From positions 2,391,001 to 2,455,000 of the forward strand of contig NZ_CP076457.1 in NCBI RefSeq assembly GCF_018866325.1: 64,000 nt of DNA, read 5' to 3'. This document shows, piece by piece, positions 49,997 to 59,421 of this stretch. Made by a program: the position numbers and the translations under genes. The notes below the pieces were generated by a model, which was not told the origin of the DNA, searched no databases, and was given only the letters and a program-made list of their open reading frames with translations. The stretch comes from Streptomyces sp. YPW6 (GTDB taxonomy: Bacteria > Actinomycetota > Actinomycetes > Streptomycetales > Streptomycetaceae). The first letter of the stretch is position 1, and every line of letters starts with the position of its first letter.

Positions 49997-50040
49997 GTGG
50001 GGCGGCACCGCCGGCGAGGACACCGGCGGTACCGCCCCAC
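49997..50040 (-). terminator. Terminator of the PKS/ABC operon
   Basis: An 18-bp stem with one mismatch (49997-50014 with 50023-50040) around an eight-base loop, starting 11 bases beyond the ABC gene's stop at 50052 in its direction of transcription. Confidence 0.75.
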
Positions 50041-50051
50041 GGCGGCGTGGA

Positions 50052-51833
50052 TCAGGCGGCGGCCAGCTCCTGCGCGTCCCGGTTCACGAGCGCCGCGTAG
50101 TGCCCGCCCAGGGCGAGCAGTTCCTCGTGCGTGCCCCGCTCCGCGACCCGGCCCCGCTCCAGCACGAGGATCTCGTCCGCGTTGCGGATCGTCGAGAGCC
50201 GGTGGGCCACCGTGATCGTCGTCCGGCCGGCGCTCGCCGCGTCGATGCCCGCCTGCACGGCTTTCTCCGTCTGCGTGTCCAGCGCGCTCGTGGCCTCGTC
50301 GAGGACCAGGACCGGCGGGTCCCGCAGGATCGCTCGGGCGATCGCGAGGCGCTGCTTCTCCCCGCCCGAGAACCGGTAGCCGCGCTCGCCGACCACCGTG
50401 TCGTACCCGTCGGGCAGCGACATCAGGTAGTCGTGGATGTGCGCGATCCGCGCCGCCTCCACCAGTTCCTCGTCGGTCGCGTCCGGCTTCGCGAAGCGCA
50501 GGTTCTCGGCGACCGTGGCGTGGAACAGGTACGTCTCCTGGGAGACCACGCCCACCGCCGCCGTCAGCGTCCCGAAGGACAGGTCCCGCACGTCGACGCC
50601 GTCGATCGTCACGACACCGGACGTGGGGTCGTACAGACGCGGGATCAGATAACTCAGCGTTGTCTTTCCCGAACCGGTCTCCCCCACGATCGCCAGACTC
50701 CGCCCGGCCGGCACCGTCACGTCCACCTGGTCCAGCGTGGGCCGCTCCGCCCCCGCGTAGGTGAAGCACACCCCGCGCAGCCGCACCTCGCCGCGCACCT
50801 TCCCGGGCTCCACCGGGTGCTCGGGCTCGGCGACGTCCACCGGCAGGTCCAGGTACTCGAAGATGCGGGCGAACAGCTCCAGCGAGCTCTGGACGTCGAT
50901 CCCGACCGTCAGCAGCCGCTGCGCCGGACGGAACAGGGCCTGCTGGAGCGTGGTGAAGGCGACGAGCGAGCCGATCGAGACGGCCATCTGTCCGCCGCTC
51001 GCCGTCAGCCCCGCCGCCCAGTAGATGACCGCCGGCATCGACGCCATGACGATCCAGATCGTCGACTGGTACCAGAGCCCCGCGGTGCTCGCCCGCACCT
51101 CGATCGTGGTCAGCCTGCGCGACTGCTCCGCGAACGTGTCCGTGAGCGAACGCGTCCGGCCCATCGTGTGGCCCAGCATGATCCCGCTGACCGACAGCGA
51201 CTCCTGCACGGTGGCCGACAGCTCGGCGAACTGCTTCTGCCGGTCGCGGGTGATGACCCGGCGCTCGTCGCCGACGCGCCGGCTGACCCACACGAACCCC
51301 GGGAGCATCACCAGCGAGGCCAGTGTCAGCCGCCAGTCGATCAACAGCATCGCCGTCGTCGTCGCGAGGACGATCGTCACGTCCGCCACCAGTGCGGTCG
51401 CGGTCGTCGTCACCGTGACCTGCATCCCGCCGATGTCGTGGGCGATCCGTGACTGCACCTCCCCCGTCCGCGTCCGGGTGAAGAAGGCCAGCGACATCCG
51501 CTGGAGGTGCGCGTAGACGGCCGTCCGCAGGTCGTGCATGACCGCCTGGCCGACCTTCGCCGAGACATGGGTCTGCCACACGTTGAACGAACTCGTCGCG
51601 ACCGACACCACGATCATGCCGAGCGCGAGCGCCGACAACAGCCCCGTCCGCCCCTGGGGCAGCGCCGTGTCCATGATCTCCCGGATCAGGAACGGGTTGA
51701 CGAGGGAGACCAGGGACGAGCCCAGCACCAGGAGCGCCACGGACGTCAGGCGCCTCCGGTACGGGCGGAACAGCCCGATGATCCGGCGCTTGTGTACAGG
51801 GGGACGATCGCTTGCCGACCCGGTGATGTCCAC
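50052..51833 (-). CDS. ABC exporter half-transporter (fused TMD-NBD)
   Basis: A 593-residue exporter: six membrane helices in residues 20-310, then the ATPase with Walker A GETGSGKTT, Q-loop, signature FSGGEKQRL, Walker B VLVLDEATSALD and H-loop VAHRLST. It lies 19 bases after the KS-beta stop in the same operon, so it probably exports the polyketide. It likely works as a homodimer. Family MsbA/Sav1866-like drug exporters. Confidence 0.93.
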   Translation of the reverse strand: MDITGSASDRPPVHKRRIIGLFRPYRRRLTSVALLVLGSSLVSLVNPFLIREIMDTALPQGRTGLLSALALGMIVVSVATSSFNVWQTHVSAKVGQAVMHDLRTAVYAHLQRMSLAFFTRTRTGEVQSRIAHDIGGMQVTVTTTATALVADVTIVLATTTAMLLIDWRLTLASLVMLPGFVWVSRRVGDERRVITRDRQKQFAELSATVQESLSVSGIMLGHTMGRTRSLTDTFAEQSRRLTTIEVRASTAGLWYQSTIWIVMASMPAVIYWAAGLTASGGQMAVSIGSLVAFTTLQQALFRPAQRLLTVGIDVQSSLELFARIFEYLDLPVDVAEPEHPVEPGKVRGEVRLRGVCFTYAGAERPTLDQVDVTVPAGRSLAIVGETGSGKTTLSYLIPRLYDPTSGVVTIDGVDVRDLSFGTLTAAVGVVSQETYLFHATVAENLRFAKPDATDEELVEAARIAHIHDYLMSLPDGYDTVVGERGYRFSGGEKQRLAIARAILRDPPVLVLDEATSALDTQTEKAVQAGIDAASAGRTTITVAHRLSTIRNADEILVLERGRVAERGTHEELLALGGHYAALVNRDAQELAAA

Positions 51834-51852
51834 TCGGCCTTCTTCCCCTCGG

Positions 51853-53076
51853 TCACTTCCAGTCGACGGAGCGCAGGACGACGGCGGAGTTGAAGCCGCC
51901 GTGGCCGCGGGCGAGGACGAGCGCCGTGGACACCGGGGCGTCCCGGACCGCGGTGACCAGGTCGAGGTCGTAGTCGGGCGAGAGCGTGACGTTCGCCGTC
52001 GGCGGGATCACCCCGTCGCGCATGGCGAGCAGGGCGGTCGCGACGTCCAGCGGCGCCGCCCCCGAACCCAGTCGCCCCGTCATCGTCTTCGGCGCGGTGA
52101 CCGGGACCCCACGCGGTCCGAAGACCTCCGTGAGCGCAGTCGCCTCGATCCGGTCGAGCTCCGGCACACCGCACGCGTCCGCGAAGACCACGTCGATGTC
52201 GCCGGCCTCCAGACCCGCGTCCGCGAGCGCGATCTCGATCGCCTTCCGCAGCGTGGGTTCCCGGCCGCTGTCCGGAGCCGGGTCGAAGGTCGAGCCGTAG
52301 CCGCAGATCTCGCCGTACACCCCGGTCACCCCGCGGCGGCGGGCCGCCTCGGCGTCCTCCAGGACCAGCAGCGCGCCGCCCTCGCCGGGCACGTACCCGG
52401 AGGCGTCCGCGTCGAAGGGCAGGTAGGCGCGGTCCGCCCGGTCCTCCGTGCTCATCCTTCCGCTGGTCAGCTGGGCCACCCAGCCCCACGGGCAGATCGC
52501 CGCGTCGACACCGCCCGACAGGATCAGATCGCTGCCCTTGCGGACCAGGCGGCGCGCGTGGGCCAGCGCGTCCAGGCCGCCGGCCTGGTCGCTGACGACC
52601 ACGCCGCTGGGGCCGCGCATCCCGTGCCGGATGGAGATCTGGCCGGTGTTCACCGCGTAGAACCAGGCGAAGGACTGGTACGCGGAGACGTGCTGCCCGC
52701 CCTTGCTCCACAGGTTCTGGAGCTGGCCCTGGCCGAACTCGAAGCCGCCCGAGGTACTGGCGGTCATCACGCCCATGCCGTACCCGTCGGTCCCCTCCGT
52801 GCTCGCCCCGGCGTCCGTCAGGGCGTGCTCGGCACCGACGAGCGCGAGCTGCGTCATACGGTCCGTCTGCGGCACGAGCCTGCTCGGCAGGTGCTCCTTG
52901 ACGACGAAGCCGTCGATCTGGCCGGCGAGCTTCGAGGGATACTGCTCCGGATCGAAGCGCTCGACGCGGCGGATGCCGCTCTTCGAGGCGCGCGTCGCCT
53001 CCCAGTAATCCGTCACGCCGAAACCGTTGGGCGACACGACACCGATGCCGGTCACCACGACTCTGGTGGAGTTCAT
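51853..53076 (-). CDS. Ketosynthase beta (chain length factor)
   Basis: A 407-residue KS-beta: the active-site Cys is replaced by Gln164 in [16 protein letters not shown], the hallmark of chain length factors, and the protein begins [16 protein letters not shown]. With KS-alpha it sets polyketide length; the sequence alone does not let me state the length, though the pathway context suggests a decaketide. Start overlaps the KS-alpha stop (ATGA). Confidence 0.96.
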   Translation of the reverse strand: MNSTRVVVTGIGVVSPNGFGVTDYWEATRASKSGIRRVERFDPEQYPSKLAGQIDGFVVKEHLPSRLVPQTDRMTQLALVGAEHALTDAGASTEGTDGYGMGVMTASTSGGFEFGQGQLQNLWSKGGQHVSAYQSFAWFYAVNTGQISIRHGMRGPSGVVVSDQAGGLDALAHARRLVRKGSDLILSGGVDAAICPWGWVAQLTSGRMSTEDRADRAYLPFDADASGYVPGEGGALLVLEDAEAARRRGVTGVYGEICGYGSTFDPAPDSGREPTLRKAIEIALADAGLEAGDIDVVFADACGVPELDRIEATALTEVFGPRGVPVTAPKTMTGRLGSGAAPLDVATALLAMRDGVIPPTANVTLSPDYDLDLVTAVRDAPVSTALVLARGHGGFNSAVVLRSVDWK

Positions 53077-54344
53077 GCCGTCGTCCTGTCCGGTCGGGCG
53101 AGAACCATCGCGCTCTGGAAGCCGCCGAAACCGCTGCCGACCGTCAGCACCGTGTCGGTGCGCCAGTCGCGCGCGGTCAGCGGCACGTAGTCGAGATCAC
53201 ATTCGGGGTCGGACGTGTGCAGGTTCGCGGTAGGGGGCACCACGTTGTTCTCCATGGCCAGGACGGAGGCGGCGATCTCGATCGAGCCGATCGCGCCGAG
53301 CGAGTGGCCGACCATCGACTTGATCGAGCTCACGGGGGTCCGGTAGGCGTGCTCGCCCAGACTGCGCTTGAAGGCGCTGGTCTCGTGCCGGTCGTTCTGC
53401 TTGGTGCCCGAGCCGTGGGCGTTGACGTAGTCCACCGCCTCCGGGGCCAGCCTCGCCTCGTCCAGCGCGTAGCGGATGGCCTCGGCCATCTCCCGGCCGT
53501 CGGGGCGCAGTCCGGTCATGTGGAAGGCGTTGCAGCGGCTGGCGTAGCCGGCGACCTCGGCGTAGATGTGGGCGCCGCGCCGGCGGGCCGACTCCAGCTC
53601 CTCCAGGACGAACGTCGCCGCGCCCTCACCGAGGACGAATCCGTTGCGGGTCAGATCGAAGGGCCGGGAGGCGTGTTCGGCGTCGTCGTTGCGTGAGGTC
53701 GTGGCCTTGATCGCGTCGAAGCACGCCACGGTGATCGGCGAGATCGGCGCGTCCGAGGCACCGGTGATCATGACGTCGGCGGAGCCGTCGCGGATCAGCT
53801 CGGCCGCGTAGCCGACCGCGTCGATGCCCGACGTACAGCCGGTGGAGACGACCGTCGTGGGCCCCTCGGCGCCGACCGCCCAGGCCACCTCGGCCGCGAA
53901 CGAGCTGGGCACGAAGTAGTTGTAGAGGTGCGGGACGGCGTACCCGTGGTCGACCAGGTCCAGCCGGCCGCCGTCGCTGACGACCCGGTACTCCTCGTCG
54001 AGCCCCATCGTCGCGCCGACGGCGCTGCCGACCGCCACACCGATCCGGTGCGGCGCGTGCGCGCCCACGTCGAGCCCGCTGTCCGCCATCGCCTCACGCG
54101 CGGTGACCAGCGCGAACTGCGCCGCCCTGTCGGTGCGCCGGATCTCCTGCGGGCCGAGCCCGTGCGCCTCCGGGTCGAAGTCGATCTCGGCCGCCACACG
54201 GGAGCGGAACGGCGCGGGATCGAACGAGGTGATCCCCCGCGTGGCCGTCCGGCCCTCGCTCAGCAGGCTCCAGAAGTTCTTGGTCCCGATCCCTCCCGGA
54301 GCCGCCACGCCGACCCCGGTGACGACCACACGCCTGCCGGTCAC
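53073..54344 (-). CDS. Ketosynthase alpha
   Basis: A 423-residue KS-alpha with Cys170 in [16 protein letters not shown] and the His residues in [12 protein letters not shown] and [10 protein letters not shown]. It performs decarboxylative Claisen condensations on ACP-bound malonyl units. Coupled to the cyclase upstream and KS-beta downstream by ATGA overlaps. The order cyclase-KS-KS-beta is that of angucycline clusters (for example urd, jad, alp), but the ACP is missing from this position. Confidence 0.97.
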   Translation of the reverse strand: MTGRRVVVTGVGVAAPGGIGTKNFWSLLSEGRTATRGITSFDPAPFRSRVAAEIDFDPEAHGLGPQEIRRTDRAAQFALVTAREAMADSGLDVGAHAPHRIGVAVGSAVGATMGLDEEYRVVSDGGRLDLVDHGYAVPHLYNYFVPSSFAAEVAWAVGAEGPTTVVSTGCTSGIDAVGYAAELIRDGSADVMITGASDAPISPITVACFDAIKATTSRNDDAEHASRPFDLTRNGFVLGEGAATFVLEELESARRRGAHIYAEVAGYASRCNAFHMTGLRPDGREMAEAIRYALDEARLAPEAVDYVNAHGSGTKQNDRHETSAFKRSLGEHAYRTPVSSIKSMVGHSLGAIGSIEIAASVLAMENNVVPPTANLHTSDPECDLDYVPLTARDWRTDTVLTVGSGFGGFQSAMVLARPDRTTA

Positions 54345-54667
54345 TGGGACTCCCAGTGGTAGAAGCGCTTCGCCATCGCGTCCGCGGGGGAACGCCAGGT
54401 CGCCGGGTCGTAGGCATCGATGAAGGGCTTCAGGTCCTGGCTGATCCGCTCGAAACGGGGGTCGGTCTTCGCCTTCTCGATCAGCTCTCCGCCGTCCTCG
54501 CCGTCGAAGTCCTGGAGGTGGAAGTACAGACCGTTGAACATGAAGAGCTGACGTCGCCGCGTCCCCATGCGGTGCGGCATCTCGGTCTCGTCGAAAGCGC
54601 CGAAGAGCCGCGCCACCTCGTCACTCGACCGGGAGTCCATTCTGGCCACTATCAGATTGCTGTGCAT
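54341..54667 (-). CDS. TcmI-family polyketide cyclase
   Basis: A 108-residue single-domain cyclase of the TcmI/JadI type: [22 protein letters not shown], then [25 protein letters not shown] and a C-terminal [16 protein letters not shown]. These small ferredoxin-like enzymes close later rings of angucyclines and tetracenomycins. ATG 54667 with AAGGAGAC upstream. Immediately upstream of KS-alpha. Confidence 0.94.
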   Translation of the reverse strand: MHSNLIVARMDSRSSDEVARLFGAFDETEMPHRMGTRRRQLFMFNGLYFHLQDFDGEDGGELIEKAKTDPRFERISQDLKPFIDAYDPATWRSPADAMAKRFYHWESQ

Positions 54668-54699
54668 TCGACCGTCTCCTTGGGGGGTGCGCTGCGCCC

Positions 54700-54912
54700 C
54701 TATCGCAGTTGCTTGACCAGTTCCGACCATGCGGCGAGCTCCTCTTCCGACATCGGCTGCGGACGGGGCCGGCCGGTGGGGGAAGGCTGGGGCCAGTAGT
54801 CCTGCCATTCCAGAGGCGGATACATGCCGTTCCACGCGAAGCCCATCCACATCAGGCCCCTGCCGAGGCCCCGCCACACGGATCGCATGGCGGACCTGAG
54901 CCGTGAACCCAT
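54700..54912 (-). CDS. Tryptophan-rich 70-residue protein heading the KS operon
   Basis: A small basic-then-acidic protein with six Trp in 70 residues (WRGLGRGLMWMGFAWNG near the N-terminus, EWQDYWPQPSP in the middle, SEEELAAWSELVKQL at the end). The N-terminal 30 residues could form a membrane-associating amphipathic helix. No family recognised. It is 32 bases upstream of the cyclase and would be the first gene of the leftward PKS operon. It may be a scaffold or regulatory peptide. Confidence 0.65.
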   Translation of the reverse strand: MGSRLRSAMRSVWRGLGRGLMWMGFAWNGMYPPLEWQDYWPQPSPTGRPRPQPMSEEELAAWSELVKQLR

Positions 54913-55087
54913 GTCCGTCTCCCTTCACCGGCAACCACCCGGTGACCACCCTGTGCGACCTCTCTCGAGACGGGGTCGGAAGCCTGTCGAACACCGGTGG
55001 AGCGCCCGCCGCGGCGGGGACGCGGGGTCGGGCACGGGGCGGCCTGCGGTGGTGCCGGAGCCGCCCCGGGGACTCGCGGCGGCGCGC

Positions 55088-55978
55088 TCAGCGCGAGGCG
55101 GCGAGCAGCCCTCGGGACCGCAGGACCCGGCGCTCCAGCGGGGCGAAGCACAGCAGGTCGACGGCGACCCCGACGACGAGCATCAGGAGGATCCCGACGA
55201 GCACGCCGGCCATGTCGGAGAACTCCCGCTGGTTGTCCAGGTAGCGCCCGAGCCCGAGGCCGAGTTCGGGCGAGGAGGCGATCAGCTCGGCGGCCATCAG
55301 GGAGCGCCAGGAGAACGCCCAGCCCTGCTTGAGCCCGGCCAGGTAGCCGGGCAGGGCGGCCGGCAGCAGGACGTACCGGGCGCCGCGCACTCCGGTCGCG
55401 CCGAGCGTCCGGCCGGCCCGTAGGAACAGCGGTGGGACCTGGTCGATCCCGGACATCAGCCCGTTCGAGATCGACGGCACCGCGCCGAGCAGGATGACCG
55501 CGTACATCGCCGAGTCGTTGATGCCGAGCCAGATCACGGCGGGCGGGACCCAGGCGACCGACGGCAGCGACTGGAGCCCGGCGAGGACGGGGCCGACGGC
55601 GGCCCGTACGACACGGACCCGGGCGACGAGCAGACCGACCGGGGTGCCGATCGCGACGGCGAGCAGGAAGCCCGAGCCCCCGCGCCACAGGCTGGTCCAG
55701 ATGATCGAGAACAGCGTGCCCTCGTACCAGAGGTCGGTGAGGGCGACCCACACGTCGGCCGGGGCCGGCAGCTTGTCGGGGGTCGTCAGGCGCAGACTGT
55801 GGGCGAGCTGCCAGACACCGAGCACCAGGGCGACGCCGAGCAGCGGCGGCAGCGCCTTCCGCCGCAGTACCCGGCCGAGCGGAATGCGCTCCGCGGGCAC
55901 GGTCTGCAGCGCGTCGAGCCCGGTGCCGACCCCGGCGGACTCGTCGGCGTGCGGGCGGACGTCAGTGCTGGACGACAT
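55088..55978 (-). CDS. ABC transporter permease (SsuC/TauC type)
   Basis: A 296-residue permease with about six membrane helices and the EAA loop (SLMAAELIASSPELGLGLGRYL). With the ATPase and lipoprotein beside it, it imports a sulfonate, sulfate ester or related anion. ATG 55978 overlaps the ATPase stop by 17 bases. Last gene of the sulfur operon. Confidence 0.9.
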   Translation of the reverse strand: MSSSTDVRPHADESAGVGTGLDALQTVPAERIPLGRVLRRKALPPLLGVALVLGVWQLAHSLRLTTPDKLPAPADVWVALTDLWYEGTLFSIIWTSLWRGGSGFLLAVAIGTPVGLLVARVRVVRAAVGPVLAGLQSLPSVAWVPPAVIWLGINDSAMYAVILLGAVPSISNGLMSGIDQVPPLFLRAGRTLGATGVRGARYVLLPAALPGYLAGLKQGWAFSWRSLMAAELIASSPELGLGLGRYLDNQREFSDMAGVLVGILLMLVVGVAVDLLCFAPLERRVLRSRGLLAASR

Positions 55979-56777
55979 GGCGGCGGATCTCCCCACGCAG
56001 GTGCTCGGTGATCTCGGAGGACAGCGCCGCGACCCCGGCGGGCTCAAGGCTGCGGGGCTGCGGCAGGTCGACGCTCCACTCGCGGGCGATCCGGCCGGGC
56101 CTTGACGACAGGAGCACGACGCGCCCGCCGAGCCGGACGGCCTCGCTCACGTTGTGCGTGACGAAGAGGACGGTGAGGCCGTGCTCGGCCCAGATCCGGG
56201 TCAGCTCGTCGTGCAGGACGTCCCGGGTGATGGCGTCCAGCGCCGCGAACGGCTCGTCCATCAGCAGGACGCGCGCACCCTGGGCGAGGGCGCGGGCCAG
56301 GGCGACGCGCTGGCGCATGCCGCCGGACAGTTCGTGCACCCGCTTGCCGTGGGCGCCGCCGAGCCGGACCAGGCCGAGGAGCCGCTCGGCCTCGGCCCGG
56401 CGCCGCTCGCGCGGGACCCCGGCCAGACGCAGCGCCAGCTCGACGTTGCCGCCGGCTGTCAGCCACGGGAACAGCGCGTGGTCCTGGAACATCAGGGCCG
56501 GCCGGGGGCCGGGCACCTCGACGGTCCCGGAGTCGGGCGCGTCGAGCCCCGCCACCAGGTTCAGCAGCGTGGACTTGCCGCACCCCGAGGCGCCCAGCAG
56601 GGTGACGAACTCGCCCGGGGCGACGTCCAGGCCGATGCCGTCGAGCACGGGCACGCCCGAGCCGGGGGGTCCGAAGGACTTGGAGACCCGCGTGAGCCGC
56701 ACGGCGGGCGGCGCCGGCGCGGCGGCCCCGACGTGGTGAGTGTCCTTCTGAGAAGTCAGTGCCGTGGTCACGGACAC
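55962..56777 (-). CDS. ABC transporter ATPase (SsuB/TauB type)
   Basis: A 271-residue ATPase: Walker A LLGASGCGKSTLLNL, signature HELSGGMRQRVALARAL, Walker B LLMDEPFAALDAITR and H-loop VTHNVSEA. Belongs to the nitrate/sulfonate/taurine importer group. Same operon as the permease, lipoprotein and cysNDC. Confidence 0.93.
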   Translation of the reverse strand: MSVTTALTSQKDTHHVGAAAPAPPAVRLTRVSKSFGPPGSGVPVLDGIGLDVAPGEFVTLLGASGCGKSTLLNLVAGLDAPDSGTVEVPGPRPALMFQDHALFPWLTAGGNVELALRLAGVPRERRRAEAERLLGLVRLGGAHGKRVHELSGGMRQRVALARALAQGARVLLMDEPFAALDAITRDVLHDELTRIWAEHGLTVLFVTHNVSEAVRLGGRVVLLSSRPGRIAREWSVDLPQPRSLEPAGVAALSSEITEHLRGEIRRHVVQH

Positions 56778-56849
56778 CTCCTGAGGGAGTGGTCGGGAGG
56801 ACGGACGGGGCGCGGCCGCGCGCGGGTCCGAGGTGCGGGCCGTACGGTG

Positions 56850-58007
56850 TCAGGAGCCGAGTCCGGCGTCCGGCACGGGGGGCCGTCCGGCCGCCGCGAG
56901 CACCCGGTTCAGCGGGCGCAGGTCGTAGACGCCGCGGAGGTCGGCCTCCTTCAGGAGACCGGCGGCGACCGCGTGGGCGGCCTGGGCGCGGAGGGTGGTG
57001 GCCAGCGGGTCGTCGAGGAAGTCGATGCCGTCCCAGGCCCGGTCGAGGACGGCGGGTTCGAGCCGTCCTCCGGTGAGCAGTTCGGTGTACGCGGCGGCGT
57101 CGGCCCGCGCCCGTTCCGGAGCCGCGGCGATGGCCGCGTTGGCGGCCACCGAGCCGCGCAGCAGGGCTTCGACGACATCCGGGTGCGCGGTCAGGAAGGG
57201 CTGCGCGACGACGAGGTGGGTGGTGACGAACGCCCCGCCGGGCCAGCGGGACCGCTCGTCGAGGAGCACCTCCGCGCCGAGCGCGGTCAGCTGGGCGGCG
57301 GCCGGCTCGGACACCCAGGCGCCGTCGACGGAGCCCGAACGGTAGGCGCCGGGCAGGACCTTGTGGTCGGTGCGGACGACGGAGACCTCGCCGGCCCCGG
57401 TGGCGGGGTCGACCTCGTACCCCTGCTCGGCGAGGTACGTGAGGAGGGCGACGTCCTGGGTGTTGCCGAGCTGCGGGGAGGCGATCCGGCTGCCCCGGAG
57501 GTCCCCGGCGGTTCTGATCCGCGCCGGGTTCACCACGAGCCGGACGCCGCCGGAGGCCGCACCGGCGACGATCCGCAGGGACGTGCCGCCCGACCGCGTC
57601 CAGCTGTTGACCGTGGGCGACGGGCCGATCCAGGCGAGGTCGAGGGCTCCGGCGTTGAGGGCCTCGATCGCGCTGGGACCGGCGCCGAAGACCTGCGTCC
57701 TGAGCCGGGTGCCGCCCAGCTCCTTCTGGAAGAGGCCCCGGCGCAGTCCGACGAGCGCGGTGCCGTGGGTCAGGTTCGCGAAGTGGCCGACGCGTACGGT
57801 GCCGGCGGAGAGCGGCGGGCCCGTACCCGCGGCGAGCTCCACCGGGCCGGAACCGGCCCGGTCGGGGCTCCGGGAGCCGTAGCCGCAGGAGGCGACGAGG
57901 CCGGTGGCGGCCAGCGCCGCCCCGCCCCGCAGGGCCGCCCGTCGGGTCGGCCCGCCGGGCGCGCGGCGCGAGGGCTCCGGCTGCGGGCGTGGCACCGTCA
58001 GACCCAC
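56850..58007 (-). CDS. ABC substrate-binding lipoprotein (SsuA-like)
   Basis: A 385-residue lipoprotein: Arg pair and hydrophobic signal RRAALRGGAALAATG, lipobox LVASC. The body is an SsuA/THI5-like periplasmic-binding fold (VRVGHFANLTHGTALVGLRRGLFQKEL, LDLAWIGPSPTVN). It would bind an alkylsulfonate or related sulfur source. GTG 58007 overlaps the cysN stop by ten bases, tying uptake to sulfate activation. Confidence 0.88.
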   Translation of the reverse strand: MGLTVPRPQPEPSRRAPGGPTRRAALRGGAALAATGLVASCGYGSRSPDRAGSGPVELAAGTGPPLSAGTVRVGHFANLTHGTALVGLRRGLFQKELGGTRLRTQVFGAGPSAIEALNAGALDLAWIGPSPTVNSWTRSGGTSLRIVAGAASGGVRLVVNPARIRTAGDLRGSRIASPQLGNTQDVALLTYLAEQGYEVDPATGAGEVSVVRTDHKVLPGAYRSGSVDGAWVSEPAAAQLTALGAEVLLDERSRWPGGAFVTTHLVVAQPFLTAHPDVVEALLRGSVAANAAIAAAPERARADAAAYTELLTGGRLEPAVLDRAWDGIDFLDDPLATTLRAQAAHAVAAGLLKEADLRGVYDLRPLNRVLAAAGRPPVPDAGLGS

Positions 58008-59419
58008 GGCTCGTCGTTCGCCGCTGCCCCCGCGGTGCGGGCCGGCCCGGTGAGCGCGGCCCCGAAGGGCTCGCCCGCCATGCCGGCCGTGAGCGTGGTG
58101 CCGTCGGCGGGGTCGACGAACAGGAAGGACCCGGTCGCGCGATTGTCGGCATAGGGGTCGAGCGCCAGCGGTTCCGCCGTGCGCAGCACCGCCCGGCCGA
58201 TGTCGTTGACGCGCAGCTCCGACGGGTGCGGCTGCCGTTCCAGTGTGCCGACGTCGATCCGGTACGTCAGTTCCCGGACCACGGCGCGCACGGTGCGGGT
58301 GGTGTGCTTGAGCAGCACCTTGGCGCCGACGCGCAGCGGGCGCTCGTCGAGGTGGCAGAGTCCGGCCTCCACGTCCCGCGTCGGCACGGGCGCCGGAGCC
58401 GTGGTGATCAGGTCGCCGCGTGAGACGTCGATGTCGTCTGCGAGCCGTACGGTGACCGACCGCGGGGCCCAGGCGAGGTCGACCGGTTCTCCGAAGGCGT
58501 CGATCCCGGCGACGGTGGTGGTGTGGCCGGACGGCAGCACGGTCACCGGGTCCCCGACGGACAGCACACCGGAGGCCAGCCGGCCGGCATAGCCGCGGTA
58601 GTCGGGGTGCTCGGCGGTCTGCGGCCGGATCACGTACTGGACCGGGAAGCGGACCGGTTCGCCGTTCGGGGCGCCGCCGGCCGGGACGCTCTCCAGGTGG
58701 TCGAGCAGCGTCGGGCCGACGTACCAGTCCATGTGCGCGGAGGGTTCGACGACGTTGTCGCCGACGAGTGCGGAGAGCGGGATCGCCACGACGTCCCGGA
58801 CCCCGAGCTCGGTGGCGTACGCCGTGAACTCCTCCGCGATGGCGGCGAAGACGGACTCCGCGTAGCTGACCAGGTCCATCTTGTTCACGGCCAGCGCCAC
58901 GTGCGGGACCCGGAGCAGGGCGGCGACGGCGAGGTGGCGGCGGGTCTGCTCGACGACGCCGTCGCGGGCGTCGACGAGGACGACCGCGAGATCGGCCGTC
59001 GAGGCGCCCGTGACCATGTTCCGGGTGTACTGCACGTGGCCCGGGGTGTCGGCGAGGATGAACCGGCGGCGGGGCGTGGCGAAGTAGCGGTAGGCCACGT
59101 CGATGGTGATGCCCTGCTCGCGCTCGGCGCGCAGCCCGTCCGTGAGGAGGGCGAGGTCCGGGGTGTCCTGGCCGCGGTCGCGGGAGGCGTGCTCGACGGC
59201 TTCCAGCTGGTCGGCGAGGACCGACTTGGAGTCGTGCAGGAGCCTGCCCACCAGGGTGGACTTGCCGTCGTCGACGGAGCCCGCGGTGGCCAGGCGCAGC
59301 AGCGAGGTGGCGGAGCCCGGCGCGGGTGCGGTGTGCCCGGGTGCCGCGTCGCGCTCCCGGGACCCGTGCTTCGGGGCCGCGTCGTGCCGCGTGACGGTGG
59401 CTTCCTGTGCGGTGGTCAT
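57998..59419 (-). CDS. cysN: Sulfate adenylyltransferase GTPase subunit
   Basis: A 473-residue CysN: GTPase P-loop ATAGSVDDGKSTLVGRLL, switch DTPGHVQYTRNM, NKMDLV, then EF-Tu-like domains. With CysD it forms APS from ATP and sulfate, driven by GTP hydrolysis. It has no fused CysC domain; cysC is a separate gene upstream. Confidence 0.96.
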   Translation of the reverse strand: MTTAQEATVTRHDAAPKHGSRERDAAPGHTAPAPGSATSLLRLATAGSVDDGKSTLVGRLLHDSKSVLADQLEAVEHASRDRGQDTPDLALLTDGLRAEREQGITIDVAYRYFATPRRRFILADTPGHVQYTRNMVTGASTADLAVVLVDARDGVVEQTRRHLAVAALLRVPHVALAVNKMDLVSYAESVFAAIAEEFTAYATELGVRDVVAIPLSALVGDNVVEPSAHMDWYVGPTLLDHLESVPAGGAPNGEPVRFPVQYVIRPQTAEHPDYRGYAGRLASGVLSVGDPVTVLPSGHTTTVAGIDAFGEPVDLAWAPRSVTVRLADDIDVSRGDLITTAPAPVPTRDVEAGLCHLDERPLRVGAKVLLKHTTRTVRAVVRELTYRIDVGTLERQPHPSELRVNDIGRAVLRTAEPLALDPYADNRATGSFLFVDPADGTTLTAGMAGEPFGAALTGPARTAGAAANDEPWV

Positions 59420-59421
59420 GG

